NCBI GenBank assembly: GCA_965237725.1
Contig: OZ250151.1
Span: 4,154,001 to 4,218,000, forward strand
Direction: 5' to 3'
Source: G965237725 sp965237725
GTDB lineage: Bacteria; Pseudomonadota; Gammaproteobacteria; Arenicellales; Poriferihabitantaceae
DNA length: 64,000 nucleotides
Part shown: piece after piece, positions 43,406-52,854 of the stretch
Layout of the letters: every line of letters starts with the position of its first letter
Position numbering within the stretch: position 1 is the stretch's first letter
Notes under the pieces: model-generated
Told to the model about the DNA's origin: nothing
Database searches by the model: none
What the model saw: the letters and a program-made list of their open reading frames with translations, nothing else
Translations under genes and position numbers: made by a program

Positions 43406-44629
43406 GTGCCTGGTCCTCTGGATGGAATACGGGTACTCGATCTCACTCGGGTACTTGCAGGGCCGTGGTGTACACAATTACTTGGGGACCTTGGCGCTGA
43501 AGTTATAAAAATTGAAAACCCCCAGGGTGGTGATGATACGCGCAAATGGGGTCCGCCGTGGTTAAAGGATAAAGAGGGCAATGAAACTGCAGAGGCTGCG
43601 TATTACCTGGGTGCGAATCGAAATAAATCTTCGGTTAGTCTTAATCTTAAGTCTGAAAAAGGTATTGAGATTGTAAAATCTCTGGTCGAAAAATGTGACA
43701 TCTTTATCGAAAACTTTAAAGTGGGCGGCCTGAAAAAAATGGGCCTGGATTATGAATCTCTCATCGCTATTAATCCGCAACTGATATATCTGTCAATTAC
43801 CGGATTTGGGCAAACCGGCCCCATGTCCAGTCAGCCGGGGTATGACTATTTGATTCAGGGTTTTGGTGGACTCATGAGTATTACTGGCCAGGCGGATGAT
43901 ATGCCTGGTGGCGGTCCTCAGAGAGTAGGGGTGCCTATTGTGGATATCAATGCAGGGCTATATGCAACTATCGGTATTTTGTCCGCCCTCCATCACAGAA
44001 ATAATACCGATCAGGGGCAATATATTGATTTGGCATTACTGGATTCCCAGGTCGGTTGGTTAGGCAATCAGGCGATGAATTATCTTGTCGGTGGAAATGT
44101 TCCCGAGCGGACCGGTAACGGGCATCCCAACTTAGTACCCTATCAACCGTTTTCTACCCGTGATGGTGAGATCATAATTGCAGTAGGAAATGATCGTCAG
44201 TTTGTAACCTTGTGTGAGGTCATTGGAAGCCCTGAACTTGCAGGTGATTCAGATTTCTTAACCAATGCAGATCGGATTACAAACAGGCATGTTTTGGTAG
44301 AAACTATTGCCAGCAAAATATATACACAGACTAGCGAACATTGGCTGTCTACCTTGCCTACAGCTGGCGTGCCTTGTTCGGAGATTAATAATATTGAGCA
44401 GGTCTTTAACCATCCCCAGGTAGATGCCAGAGAGATGAAAATAGAATTACCTCATCCGCTCTCTGGGACGGTTCCGGGTGTTGCGAATCCATTGAAATTT
44501 TCCAAAACAAAAATCGAATATAAAAAAGCACCGCCGATGCAGGGTGCTGATACAATGGCTATTCTTAAAGATTTGCTTGGGTACAGTTTGGAAGAACTGG
44601 ATTCGTATAAGAAAAATAATATCATTTGA
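43406..44629 (+). CDS. Class III CoA-transferase (CaiB/BaiF)
   Basis: 407 aa from GTG 43406, 3 bp after the thiolase stop; the longer frame to 43352 is inside the thiolase gene. Family motifs: GPLDGIRVLDLTRVLAGPWCTQLLGDLGAEVIKIE, ENFKVGGLKKMGLDYESL, LSITGFGQTGP and GYDYLIQGFGGLMSITG with the catalytic Asp. Moves CoA between carboxylic acids; the substrate is unknown. Its place beside acetoacetyl-CoA synthetase and thiolase suggests a role in short-chain or dicarboxylic acid breakdown. Confidence 0.9.
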   Translation: MPGPLDGIRVLDLTRVLAGPWCTQLLGDLGAEVIKIENPQGGDDTRKWGPPWLKDKEGNETAEAAYYLGANRNKSSVSLNLKSEKGIEIVKSLVEKCDIFIENFKVGGLKKMGLDYESLIAINPQLIYLSITGFGQTGPMSSQPGYDYLIQGFGGLMSITGQADDMPGGGPQRVGVPIVDINAGLYATIGILSALHHRNNTDQGQYIDLALLDSQVGWLGNQAMNYLVGGNVPERTGNGHPNLVPYQPFSTRDGEIIIAVGNDRQFVTLCEVIGSPELAGDSDFLTNADRITNRHVLVETIASKIYTQTSEHWLSTLPTAGVPCSEINNIEQVFNHPQVDAREMKIELPHPLSGTVPGVANPLKFSKTKIEYKKAPPMQGADTMAILKDLLGYSLEELDSYKKNNII

Positions 44630-44697
44630 CCCAGACTAAATCGGGACTCTAGTCAATTAACTACAAAATTTATAGGCATTAACAGGTACAAAATTTA

Positions 44698-45675
44698 ATG
44701 ATTTTCGGAAAAGACACCAACCCACCACAATCCCCTCAAACCGGCCCGGTTTCCTCTGACCGACAGTCGTCGGAAAATACCCGAATATTGTCGTTGTTGG
44801 CCCAGGATTATCTGAAAGAAAGAAAATCCAGACGACGTTGGGGTTTGTTAATCAAGGTAGTTGTACTTTTATATGTCGGTGGGACCACATACGCATATTT
44901 TAATGCTGGTGACAAAGTAATTTCCGATTCTCACACGGCTATTGTGGAAGTCAACGGGATTATCGGACCCGAGGCAATTTCCGCTACGCAGATCAATAAA
45001 AGTCTGAAAAATGCATTCTCGGCAAAATCATCCGCCGCAGTAATTATTAAAATCAACAGCCCCGGCGGCACTCCTGTTCAGGCTGCACAGATCAACGAAG
45101 AAATTAGCCGTCTAAGATCACTATACCCCGACAAACCGGTGTATGCCGCGATTACCGACATTTGCGCCTCGGGCGGATATTATATTGCCGTGGCTGCTGA
45201 TGAAATTTATGCACACCCCGCGAGCATTGTTGGGTCTATTGGTGTTTTGATGAATGGGTTTGGATTTGTTGAGGCGATGAAAAAGCTTGGCATCGAACGG
45301 CGACTACTTACAGCGGGCGAGAACAAGGGAATTCTGGATCCGTTTAGCCCGGTTAATCCAAATCAGGAACGCCACGCAAAATCGATGTTAGCCGATGTTC
45401 ACGAGCAGTTTATTTCTGCGGTAAAGCAGGGCAGGGGTGATCGACTTAGCACCGATGCAGAAATTTTTAGTGGTTTATTCTGGAGTGGTGAAAAGGCCAG
45501 ACAACTTGGTTTAATCGATAGCTTCGGCACCGCAGAGCATATTGCCAGGGAGATAGTTGGCGAGAAAACCCTAGTTGACTATACAATCCGACCTAATTTT
45601 CTTGACCAGTTTGCAGAACAAATTGGTGCATCAATAACAAATACATTTTTAAATCGATCTATTAGTTTGCAATAG
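44698..45675 (+). CDS. S49 family membrane serine protease (short SppA type)
   Basis: 325 aa with one N-terminal transmembrane helix (LIKVVVLLYVGGTTYAYF). The single S49 domain has INSPGGTPVQAAQINEEI, the catalytic Ser in ITDICASGGYYIAVAADEIYAHPASIVGSIGV and Lys in GENKGILDPFSP. Such short forms are signal-peptide peptidases or SohB-like proteases active at the periplasmic face. Not coupled with neighbours. Confidence 0.92.
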   Translation: MIFGKDTNPPQSPQTGPVSSDRQSSENTRILSLLAQDYLKERKSRRRWGLLIKVVVLLYVGGTTYAYFNAGDKVISDSHTAIVEVNGIIGPEAISATQINKSLKNAFSAKSSAAVIIKINSPGGTPVQAAQINEEISRLRSLYPDKPVYAAITDICASGGYYIAVAADEIYAHPASIVGSIGVLMNGFGFVEAMKKLGIERRLLTAGENKGILDPFSPVNPNQERHAKSMLADVHEQFISAVKQGRGDRLSTDAEIFSGLFWSGEKARQLGLIDSFGTAEHIAREIVGEKTLVDYTIRPNFLDQFAEQIGASITNTFLNRSISLQ

Positions 45676-45727
45676 AATAAATTTGGGTTAAATAAAATTT
45701 TTTAGAAAGTCTGATTTGGGCTCGATT

Positions 45728-46417
45728 TTAACTCCGAACCCACTGGCCATTCGATTTTTGATGGCAAGGGAAATTATCACCATTAGCTAAATAACAAATT
45801 AACTCAGATCCGAAATCATTATTCCAAAGACCTTCAAATCGGTCACCGTTGGCCCAAAAATATTTCCCGTAGCCGTGCTTGCGGCCTTCCTGCCACTGAC
45901 CCTCATACCGATTACCATTCGCCAAACTGAGGATGCCGTGACCATGGCGGCTGCCATTATTGTATTCTCCTTGGTAATTATCGCCATTTGGCCAATGGTA
46001 CGCCCCCCGCCCATGGGTGGAACCGTGTTTCCAGTGCCCTAGATAACGACTACCATCAGCAAAATAGAATTGCCCATATCCATGTTTTTCACCCGCCTCA
46101 TATCGCCCTTCATAACGGCTGCCATCGGGCCAATTATAGATTACCTGTCCATGTAGTTTACCTGCCAATATTTCACCTACATACCGAGAAGAAACTTGTT
46201 CTTTGTTGGAATCTTCATAGGTCCATGTTCCTTCCCCATATCCGTTGGCTTTGCCATCTACACAAGCCCCCGACCATGTTACCGTTTCATTAGGCTGTGG
46301 CGCACCGTTCCATACCATGCAATCATTTTGGGTCTCAACCCAAATACCATATTGACCAAACGTAACTCCAGGTAATATCAAAAATAGCGCCAAAACTTGT
46401 TTCATTAGTCCGACCAT
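45728..46417 (-). CDS. Secreted MORN-repeat protein
   Basis: About 229 aa from ATG 46417 (MVGLMKQVLALFLILPGVTFG) with a signal peptide; ATG 46405 is an alternative, and the longer frame upstream overlaps the next gene. The mature part contains about six MORN units of ~23 aa with pattern GxRYEGxWxxGxxHGxGxxxW (for example YQGEYNNGSRHGHGILSLANG). MORN repeats are linked to membrane binding and protein scaffolding. Function unknown. Confidence 0.8.
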   Translation of the reverse strand: MVGLMKQVLALFLILPGVTFGQYGIWVETQNDCMVWNGAPQPNETVTWSGACVDGKANGYGEGTWTYEDSNKEQVSSRYVGEILAGKLHGQVIYNWPDGSRYEGRYEAGEKHGYGQFYFADGSRYLGHWKHGSTHGRGAYHWPNGDNYQGEYNNGSRHGHGILSLANGNRYEGQWQEGRKHGYGKYFWANGDRFEGLWNNDFGSELICYLANGDNFPCHQKSNGQWVRS

Positions 46418-46475
46418 CAAAAATTTTGAGAATATGGTAGCAATTTGAGAACGATTTAATCTTTCGAGGATTGCT

Positions 46476-47039
46476 TTAATATTTACCAAGATGTGGATAA
46501 TAATTTTTAATCTCTCGTATGACAGACAATGCTTCATTTTCTTCCAGCCCCAGTCCAAATTTATAGACAGTCTCGCCGGAGTCAAATGCGATTGACCCTC
46601 CGGACAACCCCCAGAACTCCATCCCTTCGCTCATATTACTCATGGACGGGTTTAGCTGGAATAGGCGCAAGTTTATAATCGTGCTGGATTCAAAATTTTT
46701 TGATCTTGAAAACAACACATATTCACGGGTATGTTTTAAATTATCCTGGTCTACTTTGATAATTTCGCGACCGCGGTTATTCCATAACCCTATGAAGAGC
46801 GCAAATATTCCGCCTAGATTCCAGCCCAAAAACCAGAAAACCTGAAAAGCATCGATTGGCTGATTCGGGTAAGTTATTCCATTTTCAATTATTGTAACTT
46901 CCCCATAGATCCAGCCAAACATCCATAGCCCGAGAAATAGATTTACAAAATAGCTTTTTCTAGCGCCAATGATTACCTCTAACCATTCGTCATACTGATT
47001 AATTTTTAATCTGGTCGAATTCGATTCAGAGTTACTCAT
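46476..47039 (-). CDS. Membrane protein with two TM helices and a PH-like tail, unknown
   Basis: 187 aa. Two hydrophobic segments (FVNLFLGLWMFGWIYG and FQVFWFLGWNLGGIFALFIGLW) separated by a short loop, then a soluble region with EIIKVDQDNLKHTREYVLFSR and ESSTIINLRLFQLNP, which looks like a bacterial PH-type beta-domain. I do not recognise a named family. It lies 58 bp upstream of the MORN gene on the same strand and could be in one operon with it. Confidence 0.65.
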   Translation of the reverse strand: MSNSESNSTRLKINQYDEWLEVIIGARKSYFVNLFLGLWMFGWIYGEVTIIENGITYPNQPIDAFQVFWFLGWNLGGIFALFIGLWNNRGREIIKVDQDNLKHTREYVLFSRSKNFESSTIINLRLFQLNPSMSNMSEGMEFWGLSGGSIAFDSGETVYKFGLGLEENEALSVIREIKNYYPHLGKY

Positions 47040-47215
47040 ATAGAAAAAGGAGTCAGACGTCTCAGTGCCATTTTAGTCCGAGAGGCTAGGAGTTTGTACA
47101 ACAATATCTAACGATACAATCCGTTCACAATTATTTTCCTGGCCAAAGCCCGTATCTCGGAATTCGAATTTATCGAATTTTTAAAAATTTTTGTCGTATT
47201 GTCGTGAACAGGACT

Positions 47216-48856
47216 TTAACTTTGGTGCTTTTTTAGCAGGAATGGGCGTTCAATAATCGAATAACTAAACAGGCAAACCAGCCAGGTCACAACGGAAGTG
47301 ATAAGAAACAATTTTCCATGAAGTAATTCATAATTGTAGTAACGCAGTGAAAAATCCATAACTGCCTGGATTATCATTGGGTGAAGCAGGTAATAACTAT
47401 ATCCAACGATTCCTATTGCCCGAAGTGGTGTGAAAGAAAAGATCCGGCTCAGCAGAGTATCGGGGCATATCAATATCAAAAACATCAACAGCGCGCCCGC
47501 CACCGCGAACAGGGCTCGATATTCACTGGGAGCAATGATGTCAGTTCCTGTAAACATATTGGTCAACCACGATGACGAAGCCACCAGCATGGCAAGTGTG
47601 AGAATGATCCCCAACAGTGACAACCCTTGCCGCCAGGAATCCGTTAACCGATCCTGCCATTCACTGCTACCGGGTTTTGCATAAGCGACCAGCATACCAA
47701 TCATAAACCATCCCAGATAAGGTGCGCGATAACGACTGTAGCCATAGAGTTCAACGCCAATGATTTTTGGGTCCCAGAGAAAAACCCCAACAATTACTGC
47801 CAGGATAAATAAAAATACTGTGCGAGGCAGCTTTATTAAAAAGTAAATGGTAATCATCAACACCGGCAGGATCAAATAAAAGAAAACTTCCTGTGGAATA
47901 GTCCAAAGGTGACCTTCCGCCTGAAGGAACAGCATATGACTGAGTAGTAAATTCGAGTTTTCTGTAACGCCATAAATTAATAGCAGGGTTATAAAGTACA
48001 TAGGCAAAATTCGAGCAAGCCGCCTGAATATGTATCCGGTGACATAGCCTGGATCCATTGCTCTTGCCGGGGAAGAGATAAATGGCTGGGTCAATAAATA
48101 GCCGCTTAACCCAAAAAATATCCATACCCCAGTCGCACCGCTACCAGCAAAGCGCCACCAGGTATGTTCAAGCAAAACAAGCAGTGCAGCAATTCCCCTT
48201 AATCCATCCAGTTCCAGGCGATAACCGGAAATGCCACTGCTTTTTGAAGACAGGTCGCTAATTGCGGGAATGCTCTGAGGATCAAACCGCATACAAAATA
48301 GCAATGTGAGTAGTCCGATCAGGATTGAAATGCCATAAATCAGCAGGTTATTTTCACCTACAAACCTATAGTTAAACATTAAATTAGTATTATTAGTTAT
48401 TGTTTTTATTGCCAAACCATCATTTTCGACTACCAATACTACACCTGTATCTGCGGTTTTGATAATTTGGCCCAACTGGTTTGAATCTAGTGTGTTCCTA
48501 CTATTGCTAATGCTGTTATGCAGGGTGATCCGATTGAGTATGATTTCCACGGGTGATCCAATCTGAATCATGCCGTTAGACAGGCTTTTATTTTTTGTAT
48601 GCAGGGTGATGCGGCGTTTGGCCCCGGCATAGGCTGGACTTGCAAGGCTGTTGTTCTCGGTGTAAGTCGGATTTGCCTGCTCACCTTGCCCAAAAAATAC
48701 TCGAATTAACGTATCTGCATTGGTCTCATACTCAATTTCGATAATATCGACGTTGCTAAAAGCATGATGTTTTATAAAATCGAAACTAATAAAACTGACC
48801 AACAATCCACACAGGACTGCGATTGTTATTCTGGGCAAACTAAATTGATTGAGCAC
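47216..48856 (-). CDS. Acyltransferase family 3 protein with extra N-terminal periplasmic domain
   Basis: 546 aa. The C-terminal ~350 residues are a membrane-bound O-acyltransferase of the OafA/NodX family: YRLELDGLRGIAALLVLLEHTWWRF with the catalytic-site His, GVWIFFGLSGYLL, FRRLARILPMYF, and a series of transmembrane segments. The first ~200 residues hold one N-terminal TM helix, a predicted beta-rich periplasmic segment and a second TM (LLIYGISILIGLLTLLF) before the acyltransferase. It probably acetylates a surface or periplasmic glycan. This domain arrangement is less usual than OafA plus SGNH. Confidence 0.85.
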   Translation of the reverse strand: MLNQFSLPRITIAVLCGLLVSFISFDFIKHHAFSNVDIIEIEYETNADTLIRVFFGQGEQANPTYTENNSLASPAYAGAKRRITLHTKNKSLSNGMIQIGSPVEIILNRITLHNSISNSRNTLDSNQLGQIIKTADTGVVLVVENDGLAIKTITNNTNLMFNYRFVGENNLLIYGISILIGLLTLLFCMRFDPQSIPAISDLSSKSSGISGYRLELDGLRGIAALLVLLEHTWWRFAGSGATGVWIFFGLSGYLLTQPFISSPARAMDPGYVTGYIFRRLARILPMYFITLLLIYGVTENSNLLLSHMLFLQAEGHLWTIPQEVFFYLILPVLMITIYFLIKLPRTVFLFILAVIVGVFLWDPKIIGVELYGYSRYRAPYLGWFMIGMLVAYAKPGSSEWQDRLTDSWRQGLSLLGIILTLAMLVASSSWLTNMFTGTDIIAPSEYRALFAVAGALLMFLILICPDTLLSRIFSFTPLRAIGIVGYSYYLLHPMIIQAVMDFSLRYYNYELLHGKLFLITSVVTWLVCLFSYSIIERPFLLKKHQS

Positions 48857-49031
48857 GGCAGATTAAATTGTTGATAAGGACGTTAGGGATTAAAAAAATC
48901 CGGCGTATTGTAACGCGTACTTGAATAACAAAATTCACCTACCCTGGATATTAATTTTCTGGAATCGAGCAATTAGTATTGGAATTAACTACAATCCATT
49001 TCATTGAAAATAGGATTTAATTGAAAAGATC

Positions 49032-50183
49032 GTGACAAGTACCGAAGACATCCTGCAACAATTAATTTCATTCCCTACCGTGAGCAGGGACAGTAATTTG
49101 GCGTTAATTGAATATATAGGATCTTACCTGGCAGGCTATGGACTCGAATCTTCATTGACTTACAATGAAGAAAAAACCAAGGCAAATTTATACGCCGTAT
49201 TTGGTCCCGGAAAAAATGGTGGCGTGATGTTGTCCGGCCACACCGATGTTGTGCCCATAGACGGACAGGACTGGACCGTGGATCCATTTTCCATGCTCGA
49301 TAGAGATGAGCGACTCTATGGCCGGGGCACCACGGACATGAAGGGGTTTATCGCTTCTGTATTGGCCATGGTTCCTAAGGCGGTTGAGCGTAGTCTCAAA
49401 CAGCCCATACATCTGGCATTTTCATATGATGAGGAAATTGGTTGCGTTGGGGTACGTAGAATGATCGATATGCTTGAATCTGCTGTGGAACGACCCGGAT
49501 TTTGTATTGTTGGCGAGCCGACATCTCTGGAAGTGGCTATCGCTCACAAAGGCAAGACGGGTGCAATTTGCAGATGCCATGGTATCGAAGCCCATTCTGC
49601 ATTGGCGGACAGCGGTCTGAATGCGATTTACCTCGCCTCGGAAATGATACAGGCCCTTCGTGAAATACAAGATCAGATTATTAATAATAATCAGCACGAC
49701 AACAGTTTTGGTGTGCCGTATACCACTTTGCATGTTGGCACGATTCATGGTGGCACCGCGTTAAATATTATCCCAAAGTTATGCGAATTTAAGTTTGAAA
49801 TTCGGAATTTGAAATCAGATGACCCCGATGAAATTATTCGACAAATTAATCTGCGTGCAAAACGAATTGTGGCTAACTACAGCAAAAAGTTTCCCGATGC
49901 GGATATCGATATTGAAGTATTTAATCAATATCCGGCATTAAACACTTCTCATGAAGCGGCTGTGGTTGAATATGTTCGAGCATTAGCTCAAACCGGTGAA
50001 CCTATAAAACTGGATTATGGAACCGAAGGCGGGCTGTTTCAGTCCAGGCTTGATGTGCCTACAGTGGTTTGTGGTCCGGGCTCCATGGATCAGGGGCATA
50101 AGCCCGATGAATTTATTTTAAAATCAGAGCTTCAGCGCTGTGATGAATTTTTATCACGATTGCTCGACAAATTGTGTGCGTGA
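49032..50183 (+). CDS. argE: ArgE-like M20 family deacetylase
   Basis: 383 aa, GTG start. Di-zinc site residues are visible: LSGHTDVVPI, GRGTTDMKGFIAS, SYDEEIGCVGVR, IVGEPTSLEV, and the C-terminal GPGSMDQGHKPDEF. These fit N-acetylornithine deacetylase ArgE. However it starts an operon with a B12-dependent mutase-like gene and a ProC-like reductase rather than an arginine operon, so the substrate may be another N-acyl amino acid. Confidence 0.85.
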   Translation: MTSTEDILQQLISFPTVSRDSNLALIEYIGSYLAGYGLESSLTYNEEKTKANLYAVFGPGKNGGVMLSGHTDVVPIDGQDWTVDPFSMLDRDERLYGRGTTDMKGFIASVLAMVPKAVERSLKQPIHLAFSYDEEIGCVGVRRMIDMLESAVERPGFCIVGEPTSLEVAIAHKGKTGAICRCHGIEAHSALADSGLNAIYLASEMIQALREIQDQIINNNQHDNSFGVPYTTLHVGTIHGGTALNIIPKLCEFKFEIRNLKSDDPDEIIRQINLRAKRIVANYSKKFPDADIDIEVFNQYPALNTSHEAAVVEYVRALAQTGEPIKLDYGTEGGLFQSRLDVPTVVCGPGSMDQGHKPDEFILKSELQRCDEFLSRLLDKLCA

Positions 50184-50221
50184 CTCGGTCATATACAAAA
50201 TCAAACATACAATCCTTCAAA

Positions 50222-51994
50222 ATGACTGACGAAATAATTCGTAGCGAGATATTTCCGGAGCCGGAATTACCATCGAGTGCGGAGATCATTTCTCAGGGCA
50301 AGGTCTTGGCAAAAACCTGGGGAGTAGGGCATTCAGAATTTTTGAATGCACATGATTGCACCAGTGAGTCAGAATTCAAGTGCAGGGCTATGAAGGCATC
50401 GCGAGTAATGCAACACGCTCATATGGGTTTCAGGGACTATCAGAAAAGCCTGGGTGCATTTTCAGAAATATATGAAAAGACAATTTCCAAGGGCGTGAAC
50501 CTCGACCGTTATGGTATTTGTCTCGATTGGTCAATGGGCTTTCCACGCAACATCAGGGATAAACAAATGCAGGGTACGGGATTGATTCTGAATGAGCCTG
50601 ATGACTTTGCAACGCTGTGTAATGCTGCGCCAGTGGCGTCCCACTTTGGCGACTTTGTTCTCGGATTTCCAGCGGCCCTTGAAAATACCCAGTATTCGCT
50701 CAGTGCCGGTTCAACCATCATTGGCAATCTGGGTCAGTATTTTACTTTTCGCTTACCCAACTGGAGTGATGACCTTGAGACGACTCGCTCTACCTTGACA
50801 GCTATTGCACTGATGGCGTCCCAACCTGTAGATGTTCTGGTGCACTCCAATCTTGATGATGGATTTGCTGCGGTGTTCAGTGATTTATCCTGTGCGCTGG
50901 GGGCGGCAATGATTGAACGCTACCTGATTGAGGGTCTCATGGGTGGAAAGGTAACGCATTGTTTTGGACACCACTACACCACACCGCTATTGCGTTTTGG
51001 TTTCCAGAAAGCACTTTCCATGGTGAATCAAAACCCCGGCAGTATGATTTTTGGAAATACGGTTAGTTATCGTGGTGATGAATCAGAAAATTATGCAAGT
51101 TTAAGCGGGTATTTGATGGTGGATATTGCGGCACAAAACGCCACACCCAGCGGTCATGCTATTAATCCAGTGCCAGTAACCGAGAACAAAAGGATTCCGG
51201 ACATTGATGAAATTATCGATGCTCAGTTATTTGCCAGTCGATTAGTTGGGGTTAGCCGCAATTATCATGCGGTGGTTGACCCGGAGGAGGTGGACAAACT
51301 GGTAAAAATTCTGATCGATGGCGGAACCCAGTTTAAAAATAATCTCCTATCGGGATTTGAAAATGCCGGAATCGATATCAAGGACCCATTTGAAATGTTT
51401 CTCGGCATAAGACGGGTAGGCGGCAAGAAGCTCGAGCAACTTTTCGGCCCCGGCAGTCAAGCGAGTAAAAATGAAACGCGTATTGCCTTGGTGCTATCCG
51501 ACACAATCAAAGAAATCGATCATGAGGTTGAGCATAATGTCCTGAGCCTCCAGGGCTTTGGTGCGGATAAACTGTGCGGTAATAATTTGACGGTGGTTGT
51601 GGCAACAACCGATGTTCACGAGCACGGTAAAATGCTGCTCGAAGGGGTTTTCCAGAAATTGAATCTATCCGTTGTCAATGGCGGGGTTTCTGTCGATCCC
51701 CGGGAACTTGCTCGAACAGCAGAATCCTGTAGCGCAGATGCCATCGCCTTGAGTACCTATTGTGGGATTGCACTGACCTATTATGGTCAACTAAAAGATG
51801 AGTTGGACGAAATCGGTATGTCGATTCCAGTAATGATCGGGGGACAGTTAAACGAAATCCCCGAAAATTCTGAATCGTCCTTGCCACTGGACGTCGGGCC
51901 TGCATTGGCTGAGCAAGGCGCTGTGGTGTGTCGCCGTATACACGATGCCATGCCCTGTTTGATTGAACTGGCCCGGAATAAAAACTTATGCTGA
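50222..51994 (+). CDS. Fused glutamate-mutase-like B12-dependent enzyme
   Basis: 590 aa from ATG 50222; an earlier ORF start overlaps argE. The C-terminal ~140 residues are a cobalamin-binding Rossmann domain with the base-off motif DVHEHG (D at about residue 464), then LSVVNGGVSVDPRELARTAESCSADAIALSTYCG and VMIGGQLNE. The N-terminal ~430 residues resemble glutamate mutase E: the AMIERYLIEGLMGGKVTHCFGHHYTTPL and GDESENYASLSGYLMVDIAAQNATPSGHAINPVPVTE segments. The residual similarity to GlmE is my own comparison. Fusion of the E- and S-like parts suggests a carbon-skeleton mutase. It sits 38 bp after argE and 38 bp before the ProC-like gene. Confidence 0.75.
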   Translation: MTDEIIRSEIFPEPELPSSAEIISQGKVLAKTWGVGHSEFLNAHDCTSESEFKCRAMKASRVMQHAHMGFRDYQKSLGAFSEIYEKTISKGVNLDRYGICLDWSMGFPRNIRDKQMQGTGLILNEPDDFATLCNAAPVASHFGDFVLGFPAALENTQYSLSAGSTIIGNLGQYFTFRLPNWSDDLETTRSTLTAIALMASQPVDVLVHSNLDDGFAAVFSDLSCALGAAMIERYLIEGLMGGKVTHCFGHHYTTPLLRFGFQKALSMVNQNPGSMIFGNTVSYRGDESENYASLSGYLMVDIAAQNATPSGHAINPVPVTENKRIPDIDEIIDAQLFASRLVGVSRNYHAVVDPEEVDKLVKILIDGGTQFKNNLLSGFENAGIDIKDPFEMFLGIRRVGGKKLEQLFGPGSQASKNETRIALVLSDTIKEIDHEVEHNVLSLQGFGADKLCGNNLTVVVATTDVHEHGKMLLEGVFQKLNLSVVNGGVSVDPRELARTAESCSADAIALSTYCGIALTYYGQLKDELDEIGMSIPVMIGGQLNEIPENSESSLPLDVGPALAEQGAVVCRRIHDAMPCLIELARNKNLC

Positions 51995-52032
51995 AAATTT
52001 GAGTTGAAATTTTATGCTAGAAAATTAAGGTT

Positions 52033-52812
52033 ATGAACAACCCATTGAAAATCGGATTTATAGGTTGCGGAAAAATTGCAGAACCCATGGTTCGATCACT
52101 ATGTCGTCGTTACCCGGATTCCGAGATTTCGGCATCAAAACGCACTGAAGTGGTATCAACCCGTCTGTGCAATGAATTCCAAAATGTAAGTGTTGGTGAG
52201 AACCAATGGGTGTTAGATCAATCGGATATCATATTCATTTGCGTTTTGGCTGGTGTTGCAAAATCAGATTTCCCAGGTTTGAGTTTCAAACCCGACCATC
52301 AAGTTATTAGCGTCATGGCTGACATTAGTTTAGAAGAAGTTAGTCAACTCATTGCACCAGCAAAGAATCCCTGCGTAACAATCCCACTGCCATTTATTGA
52401 TACCGGCGGTTGTCCACTTCCTGTGTATCCGCAATCAAAAATTCTGGAACAACTTTTTAGGGATGAAAATGAAATTATTACAGTGAATCATGAATCTGCA
52501 ATGGGCCCTCATTTTGCTGCCACAGCGATATTATCTACCCTCATGGCGCAACTGGATTGTGTCAGTAAATGGCTAGGAGAAAAGTCGGGTAGTGCGATAA
52601 ATGGAGAGATTTATACTGCAACCCTGGTCTCGGGTTATTTAAATTCTTTGCGCAAGGATGGGGCTGAACGATTCCTTGAGGCGATGCACGATTTGTCAAC
52701 CGAAGGGGGTTTAAATACCCAGTTGCTGAATCATAATAAAGACTCTGGAATGTTAGACGTTTTGAAAGACGGTCTCGAAAAGCTGGGTGAAAGACTCAAA
52801 GCATCGATTTAG
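52033..52812 (+). CDS. ProC-like NAD(P)-dependent reductase
   Basis: 259 aa. N-terminal Rossmann motif IGFIGCGKIAEPMVRSLCRR, and the middle portion WVLDQSDIIFICVLAGVA and VMADISLEEVSQLIA, matching pyrroline-5-carboxylate reductases. The C-terminal dimerisation region is diverged from canonical ProC. Last gene of the three-gene operon, 38 bp after the B12 enzyme. Candidate role: reduction of a cyclic imine from the mutase product. Confidence 0.75.
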   Translation: MNNPLKIGFIGCGKIAEPMVRSLCRRYPDSEISASKRTEVVSTRLCNEFQNVSVGENQWVLDQSDIIFICVLAGVAKSDFPGLSFKPDHQVISVMADISLEEVSQLIAPAKNPCVTIPLPFIDTGGCPLPVYPQSKILEQLFRDENEIITVNHESAMGPHFAATAILSTLMAQLDCVSKWLGEKSGSAINGEIYTATLVSGYLNSLRKDGAERFLEAMHDLSTEGGLNTQLLNHNKDSGMLDVLKDGLEKLGERLKASI

Positions 52813-52854
52813 TTTTATCATGTATAAACATTTAATTCGCAGATACGTGTGACT

